A stretch of 64,000 nt of DNA, taken from the NCBI GenBank assembly GCA_019192545.1, contig JAHCMI010000019.1, forward strand, positions 1 through 64,000. Direction: 5' to 3'. The position numbers and the translations under genes are program-made. The notes beneath the pieces were generated by a model, which ran no database searches, was not told where the DNA came from, and saw only the letters and a program-made list of their open reading frames with translations. Shown piece after piece: positions 28,942-38,587 of this stretch (positions are counted from its first letter, which is position 1; each line of letters starts with the position of its first letter). This stretch comes from Rivularia sp. MS3 (GTDB lineage Bacteria; Cyanobacteriota; Cyanobacteriia; Cyanobacteriales; Nostocaceae).

Positions 28942-29406
28942 TTCAAAAATTTACACAGCAATTGACTATCAATTCTTTGTTTTCAAGAACTCTATCAACA
29001 TCAAACCATAGGACTCTATGGCAACATCGACTTTGCAATGTTAAAAAACAGGCATTATAAAAAAGCTAGAGCATCAATAAATAAGCTTCCCGATGGGGAA
29101 GTTAATTTCAAATCCTAACTTTGTGCTATCTATTTTTATTAATCATCAATAACTACAGGATTAGATTTTCAAAACTCAAATCCCCAACAGAAATATACTT
29201 TTCTGTCGTCCATATAATCTCAGAATCAAAGCAACTAATTTGCAAAAAATCTAACTATTGAAACAGACCCCAAAATTTTTACTAGATTTTTACGTCATAA
29301 TTAACATAACTAAAAATCGTGAATTTTTGTTGCCAATTTGGCAGTAATTTACTCTCGCTGTATTTATTATTAAGGGCTTTATGCTAAATTTTGTACTATT
29401 TCAATG
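28942..29406. other. Intergenic region within the polysaccharide cluster
   Basis: 465 bases, AT-rich, no gene. A hairpin CTTCCC/GGGAAG at 29085-29102 may end the upstream glycosyltransferase transcript, so this gap probably divides the cluster into two transcription units. Confidence 0.5.
29085..29102 (-). terminator. Possible terminator hairpin inside the cluster
   Basis: GCTTCCCGATGGGGAAGTT forms a 6-bp stem; on the minus strand it is followed by CTTATTTATTG. It is 305 bases past the nearest upstream stop codon, so the assignment is weak. Confidence 0.35.
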
Positions 29407-30552
29407 CTATTTAGTTGAGGATAGAGCCTCAGCATATAAATTTTCATGAAGTTTGATAATGTGGCTCAGGTCAAAATTAGCCATACGTTTTCGTCCTTGT
29501 TTGCCCATTGCAGATGCTTCTTGAGGACGATCCAGTAAATATCGAATTGCATCCGTAAGTTTTTCGACATTTCCAAGAGGAAATAGGATACCACATTCTG
29601 GCGAGATTAAGTCTTTAGTTCCACGAATATTGCTACCAATTACCGGAGTTTCTAAACAGAAAGATTCCATAATACAGCGAGGTAAACCTTCTTGTTCGGA
29701 AGCAAGAATAGTCACAAATGCAGCCTTCATCAAAGTGGGAATGTCGTTACGCTGTCCGAGAAACCTGATTTTATCTTGTATTCCTAATTCAACGGCTAAG
29801 TCTTGCATTTCCTCAAATAAATCCCCCTCTCCAGCAAAAACCAAACAGATATCAGAGCGATTTATCTTAGCGAATGCTTTCAAAATATCTTGAGGATGCT
29901 TGCGGGGGATAAATTCAGCTACCGATAATAAAATTTTAGTATCGGCAGATAATTTCAATTCCTGGCGTAATTTTTCTACTTCGTTTTCTGAGGTAGTATG
30001 AGAACTGTAATAATCTAAATCTACTCCAATTCCGGGCATATAGCGGACTTTTTCAGGAGCAGTCAAACCATGACGCTTGGCTGAGGCTTCATCTTCGCTA
30101 TTGATAGTAATTAAATAGTCAATCCAATCTCCTCCAAATTTCTCTAAAGCTAAAAACACGGTATTTTTCCAAGCTGTTTTATCTTTATGAAAGTGGAAAC
30201 CGTGGGAAGTACAAATTACTTTGGTTTTCCCTAACTTGCGATAATTTCTCAAAGCGTAGCGGGTAACTAAAGCAGCAACTGGGGTATGAACGTGAACTAT
30301 ATCGTATCTGCCTTGCTCCATCGCTTCTTGAATTTGACGCGGCGCTACGATTAAATTCGCCGGTTGCAAAGGGTTTCGTGACAGTTCCACTTCATACAAA
30401 TTATCAAATTCTTCCAAGCATTCATCAAAAGCAGAGATTCCACAAGCCATTGCATCAACCCGCCAGCCTTGGGCACGAAAATGACGGGCAAACGGAAGCA
30501 AAAAGGCTGCAATCGTATCTGGGATAGTGGTAATAATTAAAAGACTTTTCAT
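29407..30552 (-). CDS. Glycosyltransferase family 4 (EpsD-like)
   Basis: 381 residues, GT-B fold. The acceptor domain has a hydrophobic first strand (SLLIITTIPDTIAAFLLPFA) and HVHTPVAALVTRYALR near residues 85-100. The C-terminal donor site is EQEGLPRCIMESFCLETPVIG with the EX7E Glu pair, and VAEFIPRKHPQDIL marks the interdomain hinge. It lacks the GGAE loop found in the other three GT4 proteins of the cluster and has the layout of EpsD/PglA-like transferases. It is 15 bases downstream of another GT4 gene, hence co-transcribed with it. Confidence 0.9.
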   Translation of the reverse strand: MKSLLIITTIPDTIAAFLLPFARHFRAQGWRVDAMACGISAFDECLEEFDNLYEVELSRNPLQPANLIVAPRQIQEAMEQGRYDIVHVHTPVAALVTRYALRNYRKLGKTKVICTSHGFHFHKDKTAWKNTVFLALEKFGGDWIDYLITINSEDEASAKRHGLTAPEKVRYMPGIGVDLDYYSSHTTSENEVEKLRQELKLSADTKILLSVAEFIPRKHPQDILKAFAKINRSDICLVFAGEGDLFEEMQDLAVELGIQDKIRFLGQRNDIPTLMKAAFVTILASEQEGLPRCIMESFCLETPVIGSNIRGTKDLISPECGILFPLGNVEKLTDAIRYLLDRPQEASAMGKQGRKRMANFDLSHIIKLHENLYAEALSSTK

Positions 30553-30567
30553 CGTTATTGCTGCTGA

Positions 30568-31752
30568 TTAAACTAATGCTGCCTGTGGATGCGATCGCTT
30601 TGAAAGCACGTTGCTATATTGTTCTTCGTATTTAGCTACTATTACCTCAAGAGAAAATAATTCCATATTTCTTTTACGTGTTGCTTCTCCTAAAGCATTT
30701 CTGGCTTCTTGTCCAAATTCGACTAATTCTTGCCATGCATTAGATAATGCTTCTGAATCTCTTGGAGGTACTACTCTACCTGTATTACCAACAATCCAAC
30801 CTGAATCACCTACATCAGTAACTACACAAGGCACTCCACAAGACATTGCTTCTCCTAAAACTAAAGGAAAAGCTTCTCCATAAGCAGAAGCTACAGTCAT
30901 AATATCCAAAGCAGCAGTTAACCGAGCCATGTCGCTGCGTTCCCCGAGCAGATGGACTTGATTTGATAATCCTAGTTTTTGGATTAATTCAACTAAAGTC
31001 TGATTTTCCTTATCTACTTCTGAACCTACAAGCAGGAAATGCACTTTATCTTTTTTTGCTGTCTTTTGCAATAACAACTGGGCAGCATGAAGGAAATTTG
31101 CATGATCTTTCATTGGGTGAAACCGAGCAAACTGCCCAATTAATAAATCATCTTCTGCTAAGCCAAGTTCGGCACGTACATCATTTTTAGCTTCTGTTGA
31201 AGGTACAAACAACGAACTATCGCTGGCATTTGGAATCACGCAGCCACTAGTAGCGCTGAAACCAATTTTTTCGTGTTGGGACTTACCTATTTGAGAAACA
31301 TAAATGATGCTGCTTGGAGATTTAGAAAGCTGTGCCCCTGACTTAATTACTAATTGGGACATGGGCTTTTCATACTTTAAGCCGTACATAGAATGTTGAA
31401 TATTCCATACAGTCGGAATGTTTCCCTGGCAAAATTTCTTGGCAAACTCTGCTGCTAGATTACCGTGATACATCCAACCTTGTAATAGATCGGGTTGAAT
31501 CTGACGCACGGTGCGAACTAAATGCGAAATAACTCCCGGTGTTGGCAACATCCCCGGTTTCAAATCCATTGTATGGATAGGTATATCTAAAGTATTAATG
31601 CTTTTACCGAAGCTGCCTTCATCCATTAAAGAAATAACTACCGGATGGAAACGCTGTCTGTCTATTTTAGATAGCAAATTATACAGCATTCTTTCTGCAC
31701 CACCTGTATCAAGCCCGGTAGTAATAAAAGCTAATACGGAACTGTTAGTCAT
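30568..31752 (-). CDS. Glycosyltransferase family 4
   Basis: 394 residues. The glycine-rich acceptor loop GLDTGGAERMLYNLLSK is at about 13-29, FARFHPMKDHANFLHA is the hinge, and YGEAFPLVLGEAMSCGVPCV holds the donor-site EX7E motif. GT4 enzymes of this type add hexoses with retention. It sits 15 bases upstream of the EpsD-like gene and 152 bases downstream of the polymerase gene, in the same direction. The acceptor and donor sugars cannot be read from the sequence. Confidence 0.9.
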   Translation of the reverse strand: MTNSSVLAFITTGLDTGGAERMLYNLLSKIDRQRFHPVVISLMDEGSFGKSINTLDIPIHTMDLKPGMLPTPGVISHLVRTVRQIQPDLLQGWMYHGNLAAEFAKKFCQGNIPTVWNIQHSMYGLKYEKPMSQLVIKSGAQLSKSPSSIIYVSQIGKSQHEKIGFSATSGCVIPNASDSSLFVPSTEAKNDVRAELGLAEDDLLIGQFARFHPMKDHANFLHAAQLLLQKTAKKDKVHFLLVGSEVDKENQTLVELIQKLGLSNQVHLLGERSDMARLTAALDIMTVASAYGEAFPLVLGEAMSCGVPCVVTDVGDSGWIVGNTGRVVPPRDSEALSNAWQELVEFGQEARNALGEATRKRNMELFSLEVIVAKYEEQYSNVLSKRSHPQAALV

Positions 31753-31904
31753 ATCAATCCACCATTTATTTACAAGATTTTTTAAAGATAGAGCTTTGAG
31801 AAAAAATGTTAGCTACAGGTAATGATGAGCGTATTTTACGGGTATATTCATTGTGATTTTAGAAACTTTATATTATCGGTAATCTAAATAATTGTATTTC
31901 ACAT

Positions 31905-33134
31905 TTATCCCGGATTAATTCTTTCTAACCTGCTATATTTTGACATTACAGCCAAGAGAACAAATACGGTTAATGTTTCGCGATCTTCTAAGACTGTATT
32001 ACTAAATAGCGCCCAAAGTAAAATAAAAACGCCAAAAAATAAGCTAAGTTGTCTTGCTTCCCCATAAGAATTCCTAGTTACAGCAAAAACGAAAGCAGGA
32101 AGAATCAAACAACCTAAAAAACCATTTTCAACCATATATGTTAAATACATATTGTGTGGAAGAATATCTCCCCATTCGCGAATATAGCCGATTCCATAAC
32201 CGAGAAATGGCTTTTTGGTAAAAGTTTTCCAAGCAAGCATTGCGACATCAGAACGCGAGCTACCATCATCAGCTTCTCGTTTATCAGGATCGGCAAAATT
32301 AGTAATCGCGATTATTCTTTGCTCGATACCATAATTTAAAACTCCTAATTCACTAGCTTGATTTACTAAATAGTTTCCAACATTACCAATTATCATAAGT
32401 AAGATTAGTAAACTACCAAAAATAGAATAAACTTGCGAAGTTGGTATTACACGTTTAAACAGAAAAAGAAATAGCAATATGATTAAACAAAGAGTAGCAC
32501 CTCTGGAAAAAGTAATAAAAGTACCGCTAAAAATAATGATAAAATAAAATATTCGCAATTTTTTAGGCAATAATCCGATACTGAATATCATTGCCATAAT
32601 CAAAGAAGCTCCGGATTTATTTGGGTCTATATAAAAGCCTGCCGGTCTTCCTGTAATATTAAATTCATTGAATGCTTCTGGGTTAAATAATTCTGTAAAA
32701 TTATTAAAAATAGTTATGCCCGCAGCAATAAATAATGTGTATCTCAGAGTTGTGCGTACAATAGGCTCTCCTGAGAGAATTAACGTCATTAGCAATATAA
32801 ATATAACTGCTAATATTCTTGTTTCTAATTCTTGAGTAACGTACTCTGTAGGCACGCTTTGCAAAAAAGAAGCAGCTGATATTCCAGAATATAAACCGCA
32901 CCATAAAATTACACCTATCGGTACATATTTAAAATTCTTCTTTCTGAAAGAAATCAGTAGCGGTGAAGCCGCGACGCAAAGCCCTCCCACTATATATTTT
33001 ACCGCTGGAGTTACACCCAAATCATAGTAATAAATATCGGCTGCTGTATAAAGAATCAAAACAGCAACTACTGCTAAAAAACATTGATAATAAGTTAATA
33101 AACTATGCCGAGTTTTCTTCCGAGCTACTGTCAT
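31905..33134 (-). CDS. O-antigen ligase/Wzy-type polymerase
   Basis: 409 residues with about ten hydrophobic segments, starting LTYYQCFLAVVAVLILYTAA. A long periplasmic loop lies in the last third and carries GYGIGYIREWGDILPHNMYLTYMVENGFLG (read in two parts: GYGIGYIREWG and PHNMYLTYMVENG), the Wzy_C/WaaL signature around a conserved His-Asn. Such proteins polymerise or ligate lipid-linked repeat units at the outer face of the inner membrane. Together with the flippase and the Wzz/BY-kinase it completes a Wzy-dependent export system. Only one base separates its start from the end of the upstream glycosyltransferase gene. Confidence 0.88.
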   Translation of the reverse strand: MTVARKKTRHSLLTYYQCFLAVVAVLILYTAADIYYYDLGVTPAVKYIVGGLCVAASPLLISFRKKNFKYVPIGVILWCGLYSGISAASFLQSVPTEYVTQELETRILAVIFILLMTLILSGEPIVRTTLRYTLFIAAGITIFNNFTELFNPEAFNEFNITGRPAGFYIDPNKSGASLIMAMIFSIGLLPKKLRIFYFIIIFSGTFITFSRGATLCLIILLFLFLFKRVIPTSQVYSIFGSLLILLMIIGNVGNYLVNQASELGVLNYGIEQRIIAITNFADPDKREADDGSSRSDVAMLAWKTFTKKPFLGYGIGYIREWGDILPHNMYLTYMVENGFLGCLILPAFVFAVTRNSYGEARQLSLFFGVFILLWALFSNTVLEDRETLTVFVLLAVMSKYSRLERINPG

Positions 33135-33135
33135 A

Positions 33136-34230
33136 TTAACAATTTACTAATTCCAAGTATTTAGAAACAGCTTTGTCAAAGGAAAAGTCTTGGGTGCGCT
33201 GTGCCAAAATTTGCGAATTCTCAGGATTGTCTAGGGCATCTAACATTGCTTCAGACAAAGCCACAGCATCACCAACTGCAACTAATTTTCCATATTTACC
33301 TGCTTGTAAAATTTCTTCTGGTCCGCTCGGGCAGTTTGTAGAAATAACGGGACAACCACAAGCCATTGCTTCTATTAAAACAGTTGGCAAACCTTCCCAA
33401 CGAGAAGAAAGCACAAACGCGCTAGCTTTTTTCATGTAAGCATAGGGGTTGTCTGTAAATCCGGGTAAAGAAACATCTTCCGTAATTCCTAATGTTTCAA
33501 CTAATTGTTCTAATTCTGCACGAGCGACTCCTTCACCCAAGATGATTAAACGAGCCTCTCTTTTTTGTCTTAATAATGCAAAAGCTTTAATTAAAGTGGA
33601 AAAATCTTTTTGTTCTGTTAATCTTCCCACACCCAGAAATACAGGGGGGCAGTTAGGAGCAAACCAAGAATGATTTAAACTGCTGTTTGCTTTCAAAACT
33701 AATTTATCATCAACTACGGGATTATAAATTGTATTTACTTTATTTTGAACTAATCCTAATTGAGACTTAATATCTTCGGTTACGCCTTCAGATACGCCAA
33801 CTACTACATCTGCACGAGGGTATAGCCATTTCATAAACAAAGGAACAAATCTACCGCGCCATTCTGTTGATTCGGCATATGTGACGGTATTATGTTCCAC
33901 TAAAATTAATTTAGTTTTTGTTCTAGATAATTCTTTAGCTATTACAGCAGCTACGTTGGCGTGGGAAATATGTGAAACTAAAGCTAATGGTTTGTTTTCT
34001 TGCAAATAACGGGATAAAGCAGGAATAGCTTTTAGTACTCTTGAAGATGCAAAATTAACTATACGTACATTATCTGGAACGTGATTTAGTAATGGTCCTT
34101 CGGCATCGGCTAAAACTAAATCTAAATCAATATCTGGTTCTCCGATTCCTTTGAGTAAATTAACTACTATTTTTTCGGCACCACCGCCAGCTAAATTAGG
34201 TAAGAAAAAGGCTATACGTTTTTTATTCAT
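33136..34230 (-). CDS. Glycosyltransferase family 4
   Basis: 364 residues. PNLAGGGAEKIVVNLLKG at 10-27 is the acceptor glycine loop, GVGRLTEQKDFSTLIKAF the hinge, and RWEGLPTVLIEAMACGCPV the donor EX7E site, followed by CPSGPEEIL. It shares the EAMACGCPVIST-CPSGP stretch with the next glycosyltransferase (34251), pointing to duplication between the two. It is separated by one base from the polymerase gene and by 20 bases from its paralogue, so it is clearly in one operon. Confidence 0.92.
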   Translation of the reverse strand: MNKKRIAFFLPNLAGGGAEKIVVNLLKGIGEPDIDLDLVLADAEGPLLNHVPDNVRIVNFASSRVLKAIPALSRYLQENKPLALVSHISHANVAAVIAKELSRTKTKLILVEHNTVTYAESTEWRGRFVPLFMKWLYPRADVVVGVSEGVTEDIKSQLGLVQNKVNTIYNPVVDDKLVLKANSSLNHSWFAPNCPPVFLGVGRLTEQKDFSTLIKAFALLRQKREARLIILGEGVARAELEQLVETLGITEDVSLPGFTDNPYAYMKKASAFVLSSRWEGLPTVLIEAMACGCPVISTNCPSGPEEILQAGKYGKLVAVGDAVALSEAMLDALDNPENSQILAQRTQDFSFDKAVSKYLELVNC

Positions 34231-34250
34231 TTTTACAATTATTTTTGAAT

Positions 34251-35393
34251 TTATACAGTACTACCTAGCAATTTAGAATCTTTTTTATCTATTACAACTT
34301 CTGTAAATAGTTTGTCCCAACTATCCATAACTTTGTCTAAACTAAACCTATCAGTAACTTCTGTGGCTCGACTTGCCAAACGCATACGTTCTTGCTTGTT
34401 AGACATCAGGTTATCCATAGCTTCAGCTAAAATATTCATTTCCTGGGTTGGTACTAAAATACCATCTACCCCATGACGAATAATCTCTCTAGGACCGCTA
34501 GGGCAATCAGTAGAAATTACAGGACAACCACAAGCCATTGCTTCACCATGAGACATAGGAAAACCTTCAAAACGAGAAGCCATGACAAAAAGTTCTGCTT
34601 TTTTTAAAATAGGGAATGGGTTCTTGACTACGCCAGGTAAAATTACTTTATCGGTTAAATTTAAATCTTCTACAAGTTTTTCTAATTCGTACCTTAGTTC
34701 TCCTTTTCCTAATATTATTAGCTGCCAATCTGGATGTTTCTTAGCAACTTTGGCAAAAGCTGGAATTAAAATATCAAAGCCTTTTTGATAAGTTAGTCTG
34801 CCCATGCTAACTACCCATTTTTTTGCTGAGTTTACTTTTAGGGGTAATTCAGTGGTAATGGAGCTAGCTTCTATTTTCAAAAATGGATTATATATTATTG
34901 CTCTTTTAGCCGGTGATAGCCAATCAAAACCATTATCAACTCCTTGACTAACGCTAACAATTTTTGCTGCTAAAGGATAGCTAAAATTGCGTAATGTTTC
35001 CCATATTCTTCCATAAGACATTAAATTAGGATCGCAATGTTCCGTACCAAGTACTGGTATACCTGTCTTCACCAAGGAAAGTATAGTTAACGCATTTGTT
35101 TCTGTAGCGAATGAAATAACTACATCTGGTTTAGTAGAACAAACTGCTTTTCTTATTTTGAATAAATGGCTTAAATTATTGAGTAAAGCGCTGAAAACAT
35201 TGGAAGAGTATCCTAAAATTCCTAAAGCCATTCTGTCAGCACCAGCCGGTATCGTATAAAAGTCATCATCCTTGGTGGATAAAGTAATAATTGTAACTTG
35301 ATAACCCTTATTTAGAAAACCTTGTGCTAATAAAATTAAAACCCTTTCTGCTCCACCAGATGAGAGAGACGATATTACAAATGTGATTTTCAT
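34251..35393 (-). CDS. Glycosyltransferase family 4, paralogue of the adjacent gene
   Basis: 380 residues. SSLSSGGAERVLILLAQG at 8-25 is the glycine loop, GRLTYQKGFDILIPAF the hinge, and RFEGFPMSHGEAMACGCPV the donor site, followed by CPSGPREII. The region after the EX7E motif is nearly the same as in the 33136 protein, while the acceptor halves differ, as expected for duplicated enzymes with separate acceptors but similar donor use. A Met-Ser-His stretch replaces the more usual TVLIE before the first Glu. It is 45 bases downstream of the flippase gene. Confidence 0.92.
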   Translation of the reverse strand: MKITFVISSLSSGGAERVLILLAQGFLNKGYQVTIITLSTKDDDFYTIPAGADRMALGILGYSSNVFSALLNNLSHLFKIRKAVCSTKPDVVISFATETNALTILSLVKTGIPVLGTEHCDPNLMSYGRIWETLRNFSYPLAAKIVSVSQGVDNGFDWLSPAKRAIIYNPFLKIEASSITTELPLKVNSAKKWVVSMGRLTYQKGFDILIPAFAKVAKKHPDWQLIILGKGELRYELEKLVEDLNLTDKVILPGVVKNPFPILKKAELFVMASRFEGFPMSHGEAMACGCPVISTDCPSGPREIIRHGVDGILVPTQEMNILAEAMDNLMSNKQERMRLASRATEVTDRFSLDKVMDSWDKLFTEVVIDKKDSKLLGSTV

Positions 35394-35438
35394 ATTGATT
35401 ATGGATAACTATAAACTTAAAATTAATAAAAATAATAA

Positions 35439-36809
35439 TTAATTATTTGCTTGGCTTTGTTTTAAAAATTTTAATGCAAAGAATAATAAAAAGCTGAAAG
35501 AAATTAGATAAACACAGCTAGTAGATAAAGCAATTCCTTTGACTCCCAAAAAATGCATGAATATAAAGTTACCGGCAACATTAGCAATTAAATTTAATCC
35601 AGAACCCCACATTAATATATAACTTTTTCTTAGAGATACAATTACATCGACTATAAACACAGCCGAAACATAAAATGGTATTTGTAATGCGTAAAAGTTT
35701 TGGATGTTAGCTACTATCCGGGTATCGCTAGCTGTAAATGAACCCCTTTGAAACAAAAGACTAACTATCAATTCTGAAAAAATAATGACTATAGCCGTTA
35801 AAGGTATGGTGGTTGAAAATATTAGCTTCAGGTAACCTTTAAGGGTATGATTGACACCAGACCAATCTTCAGTAGCAATCATTTTGGAAAAATAAGGCAC
35901 TACAGCAGCATTCAATCCCGTAGTTACTAATAGTATAGGTAGTGAAACTACTCGGTTGCCATAAGTAAGTGCGGCAACACTACCAGGAGCTAACATTGCA
36001 GCCATTGACTGGTCTATAATTATGGCGCTGCACATTAAAAATGATGCTGCTACTGTAGGTGCATATTGAGTTGCAACTTGAATAAATTCTGAATTAAAAC
36101 CATACCATTTTGGTAGTATTGATATTTTTTGACGGTTCAAAGCTACTGCCAGTATTGCCATTTCTGCAATTCCTCCTACAATCAATCCGGCTACCAGGGA
36201 AAAACTGCCCCAATTTTCAGAAGCTAAAAGTAACAAGATGGTAATTACGGGAGTCAAAATTGGACTAACAGCAACTAAAGCAAAACGCTCTCCTGCATTT
36301 AATACGCCTCCCCAAATCATTTGAATTCCGCTCAATACGATTAAGGGTGAAATTGCATAAGTTAACTGAAAAGTTAAATCTAATTTTTCTCGGTCGAATC
36401 CCGCAGCAATCAATGGTAAGTATACTGGTGCAAGTAATAAAGTTAATGCCGTTGTAATCATCAGCATGACGATACTTGCTAGAGTTACCCCCGAAAACAG
36501 TTTTTCGGCCGCTTTTCTCCCTGCTTTTTCCCGCACCTGCATGTAGGTAGGAATTAAAGCAGCTTTTAACGAGCCAGCAACAACGTTAATAATAAAAGAG
36601 GGAACGAGTAGGGCAATTAAAAATGCATCTAGTGCGTCTCCAGTACCAAACTTCCAAGCAACCACTAGCTCTTTAAACATAGCGGCTACTTTGACAAACA
36701 GCGTTCCCATCCCGACAATCATCGCCGCTCCGAAAATTTTGCGATTGGTGGAACCGCTTGTCAATTTTTTCCAAAAAATAAGTATGTTTTCCAATCGCAA
36801 AATTTTCAT
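35439..36809 (-). CDS. MurJ/Wzx-type lipid-linked oligosaccharide flippase
   Basis: 456 residues, about 12-14 hydrophobic segments of the MVF/MurJ superfamily. The N-terminus has the family motif region KELVVAWKFGTGDALDAFLI with the Arg/Lys-rich loop that follows SGSTNRKIFGAA, then VAGSLKAALIPTYMQVREK. It lies in the polysaccharide cluster beside the polymerase and Wzz/BY-kinase, which argues for a Wzx role (flipping the repeat unit) rather than lipid II. Since MurJ itself is normally encoded elsewhere, I do not give a gene symbol. It is 20 bases downstream of the DUF4832 gene. Confidence 0.85.
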   Translation of the reverse strand: MKILRLENILIFWKKLTSGSTNRKIFGAAMIVGMGTLFVKVAAMFKELVVAWKFGTGDALDAFLIALLVPSFIINVVAGSLKAALIPTYMQVREKAGRKAAEKLFSGVTLASIVMLMITTALTLLLAPVYLPLIAAGFDREKLDLTFQLTYAISPLIVLSGIQMIWGGVLNAGERFALVAVSPILTPVITILLLLASENWGSFSLVAGLIVGGIAEMAILAVALNRQKISILPKWYGFNSEFIQVATQYAPTVAASFLMCSAIIIDQSMAAMLAPGSVAALTYGNRVVSLPILLVTTGLNAAVVPYFSKMIATEDWSGVNHTLKGYLKLIFSTTIPLTAIVIIFSELIVSLLFQRGSFTASDTRIVANIQNFYALQIPFYVSAVFIVDVIVSLRKSYILMWGSGLNLIANVAGNFIFMHFLGVKGIALSTSCVYLISFSFLLFFALKFLKQSQANN

Positions 36810-36829
36810 TGTTTTAGCTTAGAGTCTTT

Positions 36830-38284
36830 TTATCGCGATACAAATTGACTGCTGCCTGAATAACTTTCTCCTCCTGCATTGTCATCGACAACGAGACTAT
36901 TTTGTAAGAAGTTATATCCGGTGGATTCTTCCCAAATATCTACATTTGCTAATCGAATAGAGTATTCTGGGCGATTGTATAATCTGGGCTGTGGATCTGG
37001 CAAATTAAGGAATATATCATATTCTCCTAACGGCATGTTACTAGGTAAACCGCCTTCAATATTTACCGTTGTAGTCTCGCCGGTTGTCCATCTCCTAACA
37101 TCTTCATTTACTCGTAAATAGTATTCCTGGTTTGTTTGTTTATTCCGTAAAACTATTTCTAATAAACGAGGATTGTAAGCATTTGCCCATCCAACATTCT
37201 CGATATTCAGCTTGGCAAAAAATCTACCACCCGGTTTTAAACTATTAGTAATCTCCGAATTTACAAGATTAAACCGATAGCCCAAACGCCTTGAAATTTC
37301 CCCATAGCAACCTTGGTTTTTCCAAAGGTCAGTTACATCCCTTTTAAATCGAGCATTTATAGCACTCCAACGCATCCTTTGTAAATCCTGTAAAGCATTG
37401 TCGCAGCCAATATATGGTTGTGCGAATTTATCGGAGCTACAGGTTTCTCCACCCTGAACCAGATACAAATTATCTTGACTTAAATAATCTTTTTGCGGCT
37501 CAATATCTTGGTCGAAAAGGTAAGTTCCGGCATCATCTCTGCTTGCTAAGAAACAATCGTTGATCGCGCCGGTTCTAGCTCTGTTACCACCGCTATAAGC
37601 TTCAGAAGCCGTTAAAGGATTATTGTTATCATAAATTCTTTTTTTATAATAAGAATAACGTAAAGCTATCATCCTTTCCGAAGGAACTACAGACAAGAAC
37701 TTAAATAAAATGTCTCTCATGTCCTGAGTATTCAACAAGTCATTTGTCGAACGATTCCATTCTCCCCAAGAACCAATAAATCCTGCATGAACGTAAGCGA
37801 TCGCATCGTAATTGTCCTGCAAAACTGGTCTAAGTTGCTCCATATGAGCAAGAATCTGGTCTTTCGGAGCGTCTTCGCCACCTTTAAACCAATTGTATGC
37901 AAATCTAATTATTAATTTAACTCCTGATTGTCGGGCTTGTTGCAAGTCTTGAGCTACTACGTTAATAAAAGATTGAGGCAACGGACTATCTCTATAATTA
38001 GATAGCGAATAAATCCGCCGAATCAAACTCATATTTTCGTTTTTGGCTTCTTGTACTCTTCGGGGATTCAGAGGATAATTTTCATCTGTAGGACCATAGT
38101 TAAGATAAAATCCGCGTTCTGGATTGGAAAAATTCTCAAAACTTTGGCTATAGGAAGTAGTTACTATAGAAGCATTTGCAGGGACTATACGGCATCCGTA
38201 AGTAGCAGCAGTAATTGCCATTAAAGATAAACTACTGACGTACTTCTTAAAACTTGCTTTCATGCTCATTGTGTCTTTACACAC
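36830..38284 (-). CDS. Secreted DUF4874/DUF4832 protein of the polysaccharide cluster
   Basis: 484 residues; a Met at residue 8 (MKASFKKYVSSLSL) is a better start for a signal peptide that ends near ANA at about residue 38. The mature protein opens with FENFSNPERGFYLNYGPTDE, the hallmark of DUF4874, followed by a TIM-barrel-like part (IRFAYNWFKGGED, YVHAGFIGSWGEW) and the DUF4832 beta-sandwich (LKPGGRFFAKLNIENVGWAN). The GSWGEW stretch and barrel layout recall glycoside hydrolases, but activity is unproven. It may bind, trim or cross-link the polymer outside the cell. It is 20 bases upstream of the flippase gene and 303 bases from the dehydratase gene. Confidence 0.8.
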   Translation of the reverse strand: MCKDTMSMKASFKKYVSSLSLMAITAATYGCRIVPANASIVTTSYSQSFENFSNPERGFYLNYGPTDENYPLNPRRVQEAKNENMSLIRRIYSLSNYRDSPLPQSFINVVAQDLQQARQSGVKLIIRFAYNWFKGGEDAPKDQILAHMEQLRPVLQDNYDAIAYVHAGFIGSWGEWNRSTNDLLNTQDMRDILFKFLSVVPSERMIALRYSYYKKRIYDNNNPLTASEAYSGGNRARTGAINDCFLASRDDAGTYLFDQDIEPQKDYLSQDNLYLVQGGETCSSDKFAQPYIGCDNALQDLQRMRWSAINARFKRDVTDLWKNQGCYGEISRRLGYRFNLVNSEITNSLKPGGRFFAKLNIENVGWANAYNPRLLEIVLRNKQTNQEYYLRVNEDVRRWTTGETTTVNIEGGLPSNMPLGEYDIFLNLPDPQPRLYNRPEYSIRLANVDIWEESTGYNFLQNSLVVDDNAGGESYSGSSQFVSR

Positions 38285-38587
38285 ATCCTGTGAATGTAGA
38301 TTTTAATAAACACATAATTACCACACTATGAGTATATTTTTCTTCCTTCAAAAGATTTATCGCTTTTTTAGTTCTAATCTGCTACGAACGGGTAATGAAA
38401 GCTTGTTTGAAACACAAATATTTATCCCTAAAAAATCTCCTTACAAACAATTATGTGTATGTATTTTTAGATGAGAAATAGCTGAGACTTTACTGAGAAT
38501 TCGCTGAGAATTAACATATTCTTGATTTAATATTTTCAGCCGACAACTAATTTAACCAGTTGAGTTTATTTTTGATTTTCAATCAAT
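38285..38587. other. Intergenic region between the first two cluster genes
   Basis: 303 bases, AT-rich, without a gene or clear hairpin. The stretch TGAGACTTTACTGAGAATTC near 38483 is a short imperfect direct repeat (CTGAGA). It may hold a promoter for the DUF4832-flippase-glycosyltransferase unit. Confidence 0.4.

Noticed and set aside
35439-36809. Naming the flippase murJ
   Set aside because: It belongs to the MurJ superfamily, but its place beside Wzy and Wzz/BY-kinase genes argues for a polysaccharide repeat-unit flippase.
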